DNA from: Talaromyces rugulosus
Taxonomy: Eukaryota; Ascomycota; Eurotiomycetes; Eurotiales; Trichocomaceae
Direction: 5' to 3'
Assembly (NCBI RefSeq): GCF_013368755.1
Contig: NC_049562.1
Coordinates: forward strand, 2,356,001 to 2,420,000
DNA: 64,000 nt
Program-made: the position numbers and the translations under genes
Part shown: in pieces, positions 1 to 10,915 of the stretch
Position numbering within the stretch: position 1 is the first letter of the stretch
Layout of the letters: the number at the start of each line of letters is the position of its first letter
Notes under the pieces: model-generated
Databases searched by the model: none
What the model was told of the DNA's origin: nothing
The model's input: the letters and a program-made list of their open reading frames with translations, nothing else

Positions 1-476
1 CTGAACAAGACACGAATGGTCACCGCCGGAACGGGGAATTGTAAAGATATCCAGTGCTTTCCTTATATGAGCACGGCCAGGGTGCCATGAACTCCCCTGA
101 TTTAGTTGCTTATATATTTGAAACTCTTCCTGGTTACCTTCGTCACGCGTGTAGATTTTGAGTGTCACATATTGGTGACATCTGATTGTGTTAGTGGGTC
201 AGTGTTTAGCTGAATAAGTAGAATATACTCAAGATCACGAGCGAACCATACTGTAGAAGTAGTCCCAAAACCAACTTTACCAATAATCTAGTATTTGGAA
301 CTAATAACGTCGCCAATATTAGCAGGATAATATTGTCCTTGTTTGAACTGCTCAAACCGTTCCTCGTCAAGCACCTCCGAGGGACGGACGGTTTCGAAGC
401 CGCGGGTTGGAAAACACATGGGAGGGGAAGGGGCCCGTCGAATCACATTTTTGGCCCATTTCATGAGTGTAGCCAT
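1..476 (-). pseudogene. SRPK-like protein kinase, N-terminal part, with in-frame stop; runs off the left edge
   Basis: The reverse strand opens with ATG at 476 and encodes the conserved lead-in of fungal SR-protein-kinase-like proteins (FPTRGFE, then YYPANIGDVISSKY). A TAG codon at 290-288 follows directly, and the same frame then continues into a glycine-rich ATP loop (GKVGFGTTSTVW) and ARDLE. A GT-AG intron with a CTAAC-type branch fits at 228-182, after which the frame reads VTLKIYTRDEGNQEEF and HPGRAHIRKALDIF to the window edge. The order matches subdomains I-III of the family. The stop sits where homologues have a Gln or Arg; CAG to TAG would be one C-to-T change. I call it a pseudogene because one stop removes the whole catalytic domain. 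Sequencing error or readthrough remain possible, since the downstream frame looks otherwise intact. Confidence 0.72.
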
Positions 477-1439
477 GATGGATGGGTGGAAAGAGAAGAG
501 GCTGATCTTTGTTGAGGTGAGAGGAGTTACAATTCAAATGATGACTCATCATATTGGGGCTGCACCCAAGTGCTCGTTGCGTCATAGGCTATTATTTCAC
601 TCAAACGCAGCGCTAAGAATATAGGAGTCAGCGAGTCTATCGATAGCTGTTGAGGCTGAATGGAATTGATATACCTTCCCGTTGACACTGCCTGAGTGAG
701 TGGCGGAAGAGTTGGCAGATTGACGGCCAAAAACAGCGTCGGCAGCGGCCGTTTTGGGCAGTCCATTTTCCGTCGTCTAGTTTAAATAAGTAGTTCATTA
801 GTTTATAAACGTATAGTGGTATATAGTAGTTTGTATTAGGTTAGTCCCTACATATATAAGTGAAGCGTCTGAGATAGCCCCACCTTCCGTTCTAACGCTA
901 CATAAAGCTTTCGTCTGTTCTTTTTCTAAGCTCCATCTCCATCGCCATCGCCATCTTCATCTTCGTCTTCATGCGACTTGGCTCCGTTGACGTTGTCTCG
1001 ACGCTGGTCTGGCCCAGGCTGCCGTCTCTAGGGACTGGCTGACTGTGAGACCTTGTATCTATCGCCTTGTTGGGTGTCCGCCATGTCATCTTCTTCGGCT
1101 TGTCATCTTCTATCGCCTTGAGTATTTTTTTGCTATATTTTTCTTGCGTTACATTAATCATTAGAAACCACTGTCTTTATTCTGTCTGCATTACTCGTTC
1201 ACTCGTTCACTCTTTCACTTGTCTATTCTGATGACTGACTAACTACACGGCAACCAGTCACTGATACACTCATTTCTCACGTGTATCGTCTGACTATTTC
1301 CGCTCATCTGGCTGGTCCAGCAGGAAAAAAAACATTTCTCTTCTTTTTTCCCTCTCCTTTGGCTTCTTGCGAGCTTTTACCAGCGGCACCGCAGCACTAT
1401 TGATATCCTGGCGAGGACGCATGTCCACCCTCGTTCAAG
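477..1439. other. Intergenic region, no supported gene
   Basis: No open frame here has a recognisable domain or convincing splice structure. The stretch just before 1440 is pyrimidine-rich, as expected of a fungal promoter and 5' leader for the secreted-protein gene. Confidence 0.5.
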
Positions 1440-2684
1440 ATGAGATACCCAGCGTTGTTGGTGATCATCGTGGCCCTTTTTGCATCTAGCAACTTGGGCA
1501 GTCCTATGCCACACAAAATACTGGAAAGACGCAGCCCTGATGGACAGACGACTCCATCTGGTTCTCCGACGCCGCCAGCTTCACCAAGTTCCGGCTTAGG
1601 AACGACTACTTTTAGCTCTGATGGACAGACGACTCCATCCGGCTCCCCAACGCTGCCAACTCCGCCAACTTCTGGCTTAGGAACTACTACTTCCCCTTCA
1701 AGGTCACCAAGTCAGTTCCCGCCTCCGTCAAAAGCAGTGTCTCCATCGCCAAGTTCGTCTGTGCCCCCTTCGCCTAGTGCATCAAGCAAACCGGTAGTTG
1801 GTGGTCCTCGGGGTAGTTCACAAGTTGGCCCGAATTCTCTTACAACGACCACTGCCTCCCCTACGCAACCACCTCCTCCAGGTACTATGCCAACAACTAT
1901 CACCACCCAGCCACCGCCTCCTTCAAATACTGGGCTAGGTACTACTATCCTAACATCAGCTCCTCCTCCATATACTGGACTGGGTACTACTACTCCAACA
2001 ACTATCACTACACCAGGGCCAGCTCCTCCAGAAGCTGGATCAGGTACTACTACACCAACAACTACCACGACGACAAGGTCACCTCCCCCTCCATATACTG
2101 GACCGGGTACCACCACTACCTCCGCTCCAGTTCCGCCTGCAGGTACTTCTGCAAAGACAACTACCACACCTACTGTGCTGGCTACAACTCCAGGGACTAA
2201 GCCAGGAATTACTACACCGACCACTTTCATCCCCCCTCCGTCGGCTACATCTGCAGGTCCTCCTACAACAGCCAGCAGCCGTCCTGCCCCTCCTCCCAAC
2301 CCTGCGCCAGATACTACGACACCAACCACCACCATACCTGCAACAACTGGACCTCCGGAAACAACGGGAACATCCGGCGGTGATACTTCGCCAGGTGCTC
2401 CTCCAAACCCTGGCCCAACTGACGCTCCGCAAAATCCCGCGAAGCCAGATGCGGAAACAGGGTCAGACATCACGACGACATACGTAACAATTGGAACGAT
2501 GACTACTTTCGTGAGCGCGGCTACTACACCTACCTCTCCTTCAGTAAACTTCAATCCAGATGCCAATTCGACTACTGACCCTGGTGAAAACTCGGGCGAC
2601 CAGGTCACAAAGTGGATGACGACAACAATGACAATCACAGTGACCGTGACTGCAACAAACTTCATAACGACCACTGTAACTTAA
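1440..2684 (+). CDS. Secreted Pro/Thr/Ser-rich mucin-like protein
   Basis: A single-exon frame of 414 residues. Residues 1-20 form a hydrophobic signal peptide, followed by ILERR (about 27-31), a plausible dibasic KEX2-type processing site. The rest is almost entirely Pro, Thr, Ser and Gly, with the element DGQTTPSGSPT at 34-44 and 61-71 and repeated GLGTTT or TGLGTT motifs, so it should be heavily O-glycosylated and extended. The C-terminus is Thr/Val-rich (TVTVTAT) but shows no clear GPI-attachment signal. No enzymatic domain is visible. A cell-wall or secreted surface role is inferred from composition alone. The gene converges on the Zn2Cys6 factor downstream. The long reverse-strand frame across it is a by-product of the repetitive codons. 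Confidence 0.7.
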   Translation: MRYPALLVIIVALFASSNLGSPMPHKILERRSPDGQTTPSGSPTPPASPSSGLGTTTFSSDGQTTPSGSPTLPTPPTSGLGTTTSPSRSPSQFPPPSKAVSPSPSSSVPPSPSASSKPVVGGPRGSSQVGPNSLTTTTASPTQPPPPGTMPTTITTQPPPPSNTGLGTTILTSAPPPYTGLGTTTPTTITTPGPAPPEAGSGTTTPTTTTTTRSPPPPYTGPGTTTTSAPVPPAGTSAKTTTTPTVLATTPGTKPGITTPTTFIPPPSATSAGPPTTASSRPAPPPNPAPDTTTPTTTIPATTGPPETTGTSGGDTSPGAPPNPGPTDAPQNPAKPDAETGSDITTTYVTIGTMTTFVSAATTPTSPSVNFNPDANSTTDPGENSGDQVTKWMTTTMTITVTVTATNFITTTVT

Positions 2685-3000
2685 CCCCAAACCCAGACCA
2701 CTTCTTCTTAGTCTTGGATGAATTCCAAATCATCTTTGAGTCTTTCATGGACTTCACTCTCTTTTTCTTTTCCTCTCTCTTCTTTCTTTTCCTTTTCTCA
2801 GTTTCTTATCTTGTTCTCGTACAACTCAGTGTATTTATTCATGCATTATAGGAGGTGGCTTTTCTTCTACATCTGCATCTATATATCCCAAACCCAAATA
2901 ATCATATTTATCAGACTTCTATTTCTATTTTTATTTTTTTTCCTCCAAAAACCCCCCTTTCCCCCCTCTATATCTCGATTGATATCTATTTAATTCTAGG
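2685..3000. other. Convergent 3' intergenic region
   Basis: T-rich and C-rich runs between two convergent genes, consistent with 3' untranslated regions. No gene seen. Confidence 0.5.
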
Positions 3001-5327
3001 CTAAATAGAGTACAAATGCCCCCCGTCCTCCATAAATTGCTTCTGAAACTCCTTCAAACTAGCCCATTGCCGTAGATCTTCCTCCTCCTCGCTACTCCCG
3101 CTCCCATAACTCATTGCACGGAAATTCGAGTCCGGGCTGGGAAACGCTGCAGCGGCAGCGGCAGCGGCATCAGAAGCCGCAGCCGTCATCATGGTAGGAA
3201 CGGTAGAAGCGGGAGGAGGAGCAGCAGCAGTAACAGTAGCCGTAGTAGATAATGGATGGAATGGACTGGTAATGATGGGGTTGATGTGAGTGTTATTATT
3301 ATTAGTGTTGATGTTATCAGCATTTGCAGTTGCAGTGGTGCCAGCGGCGTTGTTGGTGGTATTTGTTACTCCAACGCCCTCTAGACGAACGAGAATGTCG
3401 AGAAACGTGCGCAGATAGTTTTCGGCGTCGATAGTTGATAGTGGCTGAGGCCCTGTGGTTCTAGTGTTGTCAGTGGGCGTGTTGGCAATCGTCGCATCGG
3501 GACCGCGCGGTAGACTCAGGAGGGTGGATGCGATTTGGCGGACTTTGTTTGTCTATTATCTAGATGTTAATTTTTTTTAAAAAAAAATAAATGTCAAAAA
3601 AGAAAGAGCATACAAAACTAGCGCCGTTCGGTTCAATGTGGATTTCCTGCACGCTTTTCAGCAGACAGAGTAGGTCTTTGATGACCAGGCCTCGCTCCTC
3701 GCGCATAATTTGCCCAATATAATCTGTCTGCGCGTGCATGTCCACATCTGGGGTTGTTCCTCCACCAGGATCAGGTGCTGGTGCGGTCAATCCGTCCGGG
3801 GACGGCATCTGTGATGTCGTCATTAAAGGTTGTGCCTGAAATTCAAGTCGTTTGTGGCCCTCAAACAGAGTCCAGTATTTATCGACAAGGTAGGACCGAG
3901 TTGACAGCTGGGTTATGTATATGTTTGCTTTTTGAATCTCGTATTGGATCTTGCGCCGGTTGGCTTCCGTATCGTTCTCGCCTCGGTGCGGAAGAGTCAT
4001 GGATGGGGATAGTGTTTGGATCTGCGGAGTGAGTTGAAGCTCTGGAGGAAGCTCGGCGGTGATCTTCTTGGCCTCTTGGATGCTTTCCATTATCATCTGC
4101 CTCTGTCTTTCCCAGCCAAGGAACTCGTTGGTCCCAAATGCAATCTCCAACGCCGCCAGGGAATTGTAACACTGGAAAACGCGCACATTTGCATTGAACC
4201 CGGTCAGCTGGGGCACAACCCCTACCGGCTGGGGATCCATGTGCGTGGCAAACAAGTACTCATCATCGATCTCGACGGGCAGCGGAGGATACCGGTCCGT
4301 GGGGGTTTCTGGAGGCACGTAGATACGCCCGTCTGTTGCGCCAAGCTGATGCAATGTCTTGAAGCCGGAAATACAGACAAAGAAGAGTCGCCTGCCCAGC
4401 TCCTGCTCCAGAAGATTTGCCGTTGCCGCATGGGGTTCGCTAAACTGATCTGATGGGCCGCAGCCAGTCGTCGACATTGGAGACGCCGGCGTCGGGTTCG
4501 GGTCTGGAATCTGCTGGCAGGGCGCATACAGACTGTAGACACGGAGAATAGTCATGCACTCGCCGAGATACATGCGGCAGCGGCGCATGTTGTACACATA
4601 GCCAGAGCATAGCGACAGGTGGTAGCTGATGGCGGCGTCTTCGGTGGTGTTGCTCGTATCAAGATAGCCTACGCCCCGGGCCTGAACGGAGACATCATGG
4701 CACTGCTTGACCAGAGTCATGGAATTTGGGTACATGCGTCGTTCGGCATCTGTTCGAAGATGCAGCTTTGGGCGACGTGGGAAGGATGCCACCAGGGAGC
4801 CGATCATGGCGGCCAGCAGCGCCAGAAACCGTTTGTTAGTGACATCCTCTCGCCTGGCGAAAGCTGCTCGAAAGCTTGGCTCGTGGGGAACAGGGACCAG
4901 AGGGTGGATAAAAGTGAAGTAGTCGTCGACTAGCAGCTGCAAAGTCGGCAGCGGGCAGATGGACTCTCCAGAGAACGCATTGGTGGTGGGTAAAAGCACT
5001 GGTGGCGGAGGAGCAGGAGCAGCAGCAGCTTCGGGCACAGCAGAGGAAGCAGCTAGACTGCTCTGCGACACATCATCCTCGATCTTTTGCTTCTTGAGCG
5101 ACTCGGCGTGCCGGTTGGGCGGGCCTCGTCGTCGGCTTGGACGGTTGTAAGTGCACGGAATGTCCAGCGCAACGCAGGATTTGCAGGGTGGACCACCTTC
5201 GTCACACTGCAGCTTCGGAGTCAGCCTTCATCCGATGTTGTTTATTTGATGTGCCGTGTTTTTTCACCTTTACTTTCCGGATGCTGCATGCATCGCACGC
5301 TTTCCGAAGCCTGGTCTTGCCATCCAT
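3001..5327 (-). CDS. Zn2Cys6 fungal-specific transcription factor
   Basis: Three exons can be joined: 5327-5268, 5206-3614 and 3552-3001, with 61-nt introns of GT-AG type, giving 734 residues. Residues 11-38 hold a complete binuclear zinc cluster, C-X2-C-X6-C-X6-C-X2-C-X6-C (CDACSIRKVKC then CKSC); the first intron falls just before the third cysteine. A basic linker SRRRGPPNRHAE follows. The middle part (from LPTLQLLVDDYFTFIHPLVP) looks like the fungal-specific transcription factor domain. The C-terminal exon is low-complexity, with Asn, Thr and Ala runs and an acidic patch SGSSEEEEDL that could act in activation. A nuclear DNA-binding regulator is certain by family; the target pathway is not deducible. 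The start is chosen because it supplies the first half of the zinc cluster in frame. Confidence 0.88.
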
Positions 5328-6029
5328 GAACGTATTTTATGTGCGATACAAGGCATGCGTGCCTTCGGGTTCTATTCCCTCCGGCAGCAGCTAGCAGTCA
5401 TTATCGTCTGCTTGTCTTCTCTATCGAAGGACTTGTCAAGATAAACTTGGTTTCCGAAAAGGAATTTCCCGCAAAACCCTGGTGGAGTCGTGCTGTCGAA
5501 AGTGTATCGCGCTCGGAATAATGCAAACAAAGCTAATTTGTGCTAGGTTCCACGTGAGCTTCAACCTATGCATGCGACTACCCCCAGTGCGATCCTGGGC
5601 CGGATTGGGTTTTTTTTGACCAATTTTTCCCCCATCAGTTGTATGTATATGGGGGACCTGAAAAAACATGCAGATGGAGAAGCAGAGAAGTGTGCTGGTG
5701 CAATGTTGTTTGAGTGACGCAACTTCGGGGACGGAAAGGACGAGCGCTTCGGAAAAGCAATCCACTGGTGACCTGTAGCACCGTTTAAGATACAGTGCGC
5801 TTGTTATGTAAATTTAAATTTTACGGAGAAGGTGTTAAAATACGAATATACACTACACAGCATTTAAATCAGCAAGAAGCAGGCCGTGAAGTAATATTGT
5901 CCCGGTCTTGTGCAACCAGCAATGTTTGAATTTCATTTACTTTTCATAAAAAGTTGCAACATACTACTTACTATTAGTCCGCTACGTGTTGTTATCAATA
6001 TATACATGTCATCACCTCCTACTACGATA
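5328..6029. other. Intergenic region upstream of the Zn2Cys6 gene
   Basis: Contains the promoter of the reverse-strand transcription factor and the 3' flank of the EI24-like gene. No coding signal or RNA gene recognised. Confidence 0.45.
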
Positions 6030-6965
6030 TTATACCGGGTTATCCTGATACTCGGGGAGCCCGTCTTCGTCCCCCTGGTTCTCCAGGAACTGTTTCCGCT
6101 TCTCCATCTCTGCTGCCCACAGGGCCGAGCCAGCGGCGCTGGTGAGGAGGAAGAACATTGAAAAAAAGGGTATCAATTGTAACATCAAGGCCACCGTTCC
6201 GAACCTGCAATGAGTGAGCCGTTAGCCATACATATTCAAAGAGAAGGAGAAAGAAAAAAAGGGTTCTGCAAGCTTACGCTGTATATCTCAGCTGTCGATT
6301 CCGCACAAACAGTTTCCTCTCTTCTTTGGTGAAATCCATAAGCTGGAAATATCTCCAATGGTGAAACGGGCCCCCGCGGTATCCAGTCAAGACCAAGAAC
6401 ATTGGCACCCCGGCCACGGGGACGAAATTAAGCGGGAGAAAAACCACAAACTCGACTATTTGCCGCAACGAGAACGGCGCATAGACCGCGCTCGTTGTAG
6501 GCTTGCCGAGTTTCTTGACCGGGTTGTCGCCGTCCGGATGGATGACTCTCTTTCCGCTGATGAGCGTCTCCAGCCCTTCATTTAGCAAAACGGCGTCAAA
6601 GACGTCAACCTGGGTCTCATCGACGAAGAAGGCTTCGAACAGCAATGCGACTATGGCGGCGCCTTCTCCCAGCACCAATACTGCTCCGTTGATCCAAGCC
6701 CCATTGCCTTGGAAGATGGCGAGAAACGCAACTTGTGGCAGGTAGGTGAAGACAAACAGAAGCGTGTAGGCGAAACCAGAAAGCAGCGTAATCGGGATCA
6801 GGCGACCACGGAACAGAGGCCATAGGAAGGGATGCGATACGAAATACACGATGCCCTAGAAAGGATGCCGTCATTGTCAGCATGCGCCTGAACACAAGTA
6901 GGGGAAAGACTGACTCGGAGGGGGTGTAGCCAGGTCGCGTTGCGCAGTCTCATCGCGTCCGCCAT
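6030..6965 (-). CDS. EI24/RRT8-like multi-pass membrane protein
   Basis: Exons 6965-6915, 6855-6278 and 6204-6030 join in frame to 267 residues (introns 59 and 73 nt). The start MADAMRLRNATWLHPLRG leads into YFVSHPFLWPLFRGRLIPI, then several hydrophobic segments (FAYTLLFVFTYLPQVAFL, a central AIVALLFEAFF, then FVVFLPLNFVPVAGVPMF), RGGPFHHWRYF, and a C-terminal helix (VALMLQLIPFFSMFFLLTSA) ending in a charged tail. This pattern matches the EI24-domain family that includes yeast outer-spore-wall proteins RRT8/LDS1/LDS2. The short second intron removes a stop, and without it the last membrane helix would be lost. Likely an ER or lipid-droplet membrane protein; the molecular activity is not established for the fungal members. 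Confidence 0.8.
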
Positions 6966-7947
6966 TTTGGATCTGCCTCAAGCATGCCGCAATCTCGTCC
7001 AAAGAGATAATGCGCTTGAATATTCGTGAGTTTGCAATGGAACTATTGCTGGCGCCTAAGAAGCGGAATGATCTAAGCCTCGGCAAGAAGTCACGTGCCT
7101 ACATATCGCACAGCTGCACAGCTGCACAAGTTGGCTAACGCAACACTTTTAATAGCAAGAAACAATAATAAAAATTCTAAATAACAGCGATTACTTGAAA
7201 TTCGATAAATAACTTGCCCAAAGAACTACTGTAACAGAAGAGCGAGCGACAGTAGTAGATCATTAGGTCAGGTGCGCGGCTTATCGATAAGCACACGTAT
7301 AAGAGTCGATTTTTTTCGCGCCCGAAGATTCCTTCTTTCTTTTCTCTCTCATACATAAAACTACAACCCTTTCTATTCACTCTGATTTCCAATCTTACTC
7401 TCATGGATCTTCACGAGGGGAAATGAAAGGGAAGAGAGACTGTCGCTGCTACTTACCCCGAAACTTCCGATTTGCGTGGAGGATTTTGGAAATAATTACA
7501 GCGCAACATGCCAACTTGTTGTTAACTCGCATTGTGTTCTTCTACCCCCGAAGCAACAACATACAAGGGTCTACGTCAGTTTGCGATTGAAAATAGAATC
7601 GCCAATCTTTACTTAGACTCGTGCCAATTAGTCCGCGGTCTCAGCTGCCAGCGATCCAGCTACTCGTCGTCATTTTTCGACAGGTGGAAGGTATATACCC
7701 AACGGCGCTGCTGGCTTGTACTTCTAGACTTCATCGACCGTCGCAATATTCTTGAAATCGTGCTCTTGCACTGCGAAGTCTCCGGAGCGGAAGATGGAGT
7801 GAGTCCGTGGAGTATATATTTATTGTGTTTATATTCCCTAGGCCATGTGCTGAGAAATAAAAGTTCAAGTGTGGGCTTGTCCCAGGCTTAGTAGACGTGA
7901 ACTCAGATCTCTTAAAGCACTTTTGAGGAAATTCCGAGATAACTGTA
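6966..7947. other. Intergenic region, no supported gene
   Basis: AT-rich. A 119-codon forward frame at 7532-7891 has no recognisable domain and no support. The end of the stretch is the 5' flank of tRNA-Leu(TAA). Confidence 0.4.
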
Positions 7948-8118
7948 GTACAAGTGGCCGAGTGGTTAAGGTAGGCTTTCCCGGGTCCCTTGTGGCGTCA
8001 ACGTCCATCTAACATTGGATTAGGCGGAAGGCTTAAGCTAAATTAAGCTCCTGTAATTGTTACAATTACAAACACCCTTCTGACGCAAGTCTCGCGCGTT
8101 CGATCCGCGTCTTGTACA
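7948..8118 (+). tRNA. tRNA-Leu(TAA) with anticodon-loop intron plus GT-AG insertion in the D-stem
   Basis: Acceptor arms GTACAAG (7948-7954) and CTTGTAC (8111-8117) pair perfectly, with discriminator A at 8118. The T-arm is GCGCG-TTCGATC-CGCGT (8094-8110). D-stem 5' strand GCC is at 7957-7959, but the matching 3' strand GGC is split: G at 7970, then a 53-nt insertion (7971-8023), then GC at 8024-8025. The insertion starts GTAGGC, has CTAAC at 8009-8013 and ends TTAG. The anticodon stem is GAAGG (8027-8031) with CCTTC (8076-8080), loop CT-TAA-G, anticodon 8034-8036, and a canonical intron about 8038-8074. Without both inserts the tRNA is 81 nt with a type II variable arm. A T-run at 8122 onward is a Pol III terminator. 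An alternative GGC at 7974 could pair in the unspliced D-arm but leaves no usable anticodon arm. Confidence 0.85.
7971..8023 (+). other. Spliceosomal-type intron-like insertion in tRNA-Leu(TAA) D-stem
   Basis: 53 nt, GTAGGC at the 5' end, CTAAC branch-like motif, 10 nt to the terminal TTAG. Excision joins G and GC to rebuild the D-stem strand GGC. It lies 3' of the Pol III A-box core, so promoter elements stay intact but the A-to-B box distance grows. Confidence 0.75.
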
Positions 8119-8413
8119 GTACTTTTTTTCTTCCTTTTTTTTTGGGTGTTATAGGAAGTTAATGTTTGTTTAAAGCGAGAGGGTGCTGTAATGGAGCTTA
8201 AAAGAACGGAGGGGAATACACGTAGATTATGAAGGGCAAATTTTAGAAGAAACATCAGGGATGGAAACATATTTGAAACCCGCAAAATCCTCAATTGCTC
8301 TGTTCAATTGAAAAGGTACGCTCATTTCTATCTCATAAAAAAGAAACCTTAACGGACAACAAAACGCAGACATCATATTTCACCAAGACCACAAGCTTTT
8401 TTGTGGCATGCTT

Positions 8414-9368
8414 TCATTCCCCGGTAGGATTTACCCCGGTCTTCTCCTCGTCAGAATCGCTTTCATCGTCGCCAGGCTCCGAATCACTCCCACTGCTCGG
8501 CACACCCCAATGATATTTCTCCGTATCCAAAGCCTTGAGTTTCTCATAAACCTCGCGTCCGGTGGGACCGATTGGCCGATTAGTACTTCTCGGTATCTGG
8601 GGAGTCTCTTGTGTGGGAGCAGTATTTTTCACTACCCCAGTGGGTTTTGCAACGGACTTGAGCAAGGGCACTGAAGAAGCAGCTTTGGCGTTGTTGGTTT
8701 GTTTTGTGTTGGCACTCTTCTTTCTTGGTTTGGCAGGAGCTTTACGCTTTGGAGGCGGTCTTTTTGGGCCATTCTTCCTTGCGGCAGCGGTGGGTTTCTT
8801 TCCGTTTGTGACCACGACACTGCCTACACTTTCACTGTCCCCACAGTTGCTGGATGTGGCTGGGGTCAGTAGCGTAGATGTTGTTGTTGACGAACCAGCG
8901 TCGCTAGGGCATGGAATCTCCTCGACGAGATCATACTCTGGTGTCATTCGCTTGATGGACCGAGAAGAGAGTCCTGCGTTCATCTTGCATCCGTACCAAA
9001 AGGCGTCAAACATGCTCGTGTGGAGAATCTGCTCAAAACATATTGGACGTTAGCTAACCTATTGCTAACCATAATTGAAACGACAAAGTAAACAGAAAGA
9101 GGCTGCATACCATGCTAGTGCAAGCTATTTTGAATGCCAGTGAGAGTCCCTCATCCTGGTGGATGAGGCGAGTGATGTCCTTCTCAATTTTGGCGCGGCT
9201 GATGGTCGTCTTCTTGTTTTTGGAGACGCAGTCTTGGACCACGGAATTGGCATGTGTTACGTAAATATGGACGAGGTAGTTCTGTCAAGATGTCAGTCTG
9301 TGTTTGACCACTGAAGCCATCCGATTACATACTGTATGTTCGTAGCCCTCCGTTTTGAGGTTGTCCAT
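8414..9368 (-). CDS. Protein of unknown function with Lys/Pro-rich region and acidic tail
   Basis: Exons 9368-9333, 9281-9111 and 9028-8414 join in frame through GT-AG introns (51 and 82 nt) to 273 residues. The N-terminal third is helical and ordered (NYLVHIYVTHANSVVQDC, then KTTISRAKIEKDITRLIHQD and SLAFKIACTSM), and reads like an alpha-helical fold. The middle carries a strongly basic stretch (PKRPPPKRKAPAKPRKK), a likely nuclear localisation and nucleic-acid-contact segment, and the C-terminus is acidic (SDSEPGDDESDSDEE). I do not recognise the family. The start is the least certain point: the frame stays open upstream of 9368 (LKVDSLAQCFQESFPLALKSL), so a further 5' exon may exist. A nuclear role is inferred from composition. 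Confidence 0.6.
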
Positions 9369-10074
9369 CGTCCAAATGAGGATCGCGTTGAGCGATTTCA
9401 ATGCTAAAGGAAAGCTTTCTTGGAAGCACTGAGCGAGAGAGTCTACCTTGAGGCGAGACTGGCGTAGGCGAGGCGCAAGTTGACAGCAAAGCGAGGGTTT
9501 TGCAACAGGTAATCGCAGTGATATGACAGACGCAAAGAATGTGGGTTGAAGGGTAAGAGATAGAATGGGGCCCTTTTATGATGCGCTGAAGAAGAGTAGC
9601 GAGGTGGGCATGGGTGAGAGAGGAAGAAAGCAGTGGCTGAGAGAGAAGGTGAGGGATGGCTGGGTCCTTTCCCCAGGGAAGTTGGGTGCAACGCCTAAAA
9701 CATCAAACATCAAACATCAAACACCACAATGTGGCCTCACAATCCAGTGAATGGGTGAATTACCCCTGAATAGGTTTCATCTTGCATTGGATTCCGAAGA
9801 GCTATTCACACTGTGACTAGAGTATTGTTTTCCTTGGCAGCTGTCCAAAAATGAAGCACAAGACATGGATTCTGGTTTCCGCGCATTTGTGATTCTTCTA
9901 TAGACGACTCTTAGTAATACTCTCATAATTAGTTGGGTTGTTTCAGATGGGCCGTAACAAAGATACCAACCCCAAATGTCTTATCAAGCTAGTATCCAGT
10001 GTATATACCAACATTCACACACATAATAACCACTCCCGCCATTTCTCCTTTTTCTTTAAAAAAAAAAAAAGGTG
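9369..10074. other. Intergenic region
   Basis: Holds the possible missing 5' exon and promoter of the preceding reverse-strand gene and the 3' flank of the HNH gene. A poly(A) run lies near 10059. No other gene supported. Confidence 0.4.
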
Positions 10075-10915
10075 CTACCTAGCTTTCCAGCGAACTCTGC
10101 CAACCCACTTTGCCCAGTTCTGAACATCGTCCCTTTCGAGGATTTGATCTATAGTGTAGTACTCGCGCGCAAGCTCCTCGTTGCTCGCCATACGGTGCAC
10201 AAAGCTATGGCACGCGCGACACAGCCAAGCGACGCTGTTCAGCATCCACTCCTCATGCCAGCCACGCTTGAGCACCTTGTCATGGACTTCTCGGGGGATC
10301 AGATGGTGGTAGGACAGCGGAATCCAGTCCCGCTCGCATATTTCGCAGGCATCGACACGAGTAGACACCCATGCTGGAGGGCTAGCCGTGGCCGAGGCAA
10401 TGTAGTCTATCAGGACCGGCCGCGTGAATGTTGCAGTCAAATCGAGCGACTCGGGGACGATGCCATAGACCGACAACGACTCTGACACGGACACTGGAGT
10501 TGCCGCCGTCCAGGCCTCTATTACAGACGTCGGCAATTCAGAAGGGTCTTCGTATCGATCTGCCAGCGCTGCGTCGTTTTGGGTCTTTGAATATGACAGC
10601 GTCTGCAGCTCATCAGACAGCGCATAGAATATCTCTGATGCAATAAACTGTGGGCAGGGACAGTGTGTGTTAGCCTCTATTCGGCAGTTACAGGCTGAGG
10701 GAAATAAAAAAACGTACATCGATAAAGTCGGCCAGCTCCTCTGGGTTCTGCTTCTCTATTCTGCCATTGCTGCTGGTCTTGTCTGTCCCCGCACCGCCGC
10801 GCTGTCGGCCTCGAGTCTTTTTCTTTGCGGGATTCTTATGAGCTACTTCCGATCTTTGGACTATGGCCGCCGACACGCATTCTCGAAATACTTCGTAGTT
10901 GTTGCCGTCGGTCAT
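10075..10915 (-). CDS. HNH-type nuclease-fold protein
   Basis: Exons 10915-10718 and 10647-10075 (70-nt GT-AG intron) give 256 residues. The first exon is basic and low-complexity (KKKTRGRQRGG), compatible with nuclear targeting or nucleic-acid contact. The C-terminal third has the HNH/zinc arrangement CEICERDW, SYHHLIPREVHDK and LCRACHSFVHR: two CxxC pairs flank a His-His-Leu motif whose second His is the usual catalytic or metal-binding position. This is the fungal HNH-domain family; most members are uncharacterised, so DNA cleavage is a family-based inference. Spacing of the metal ligands looks complete, so the fold is probably intact. The end KWVGRVRWKAR is typical for the family. Confidence 0.75.

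Noticed and set aside
1712..2674. 320-codon reverse-strand open frame
   Set aside because: Shadow of the Pro/Thr-rich forward gene; its Val/Gly repeats mirror the ACN/CCN codons, and it has no start context or domain.
7532..7891. 119-codon forward frame
   Set aside because: No domain, no splice partners, ordinary intergenic composition.
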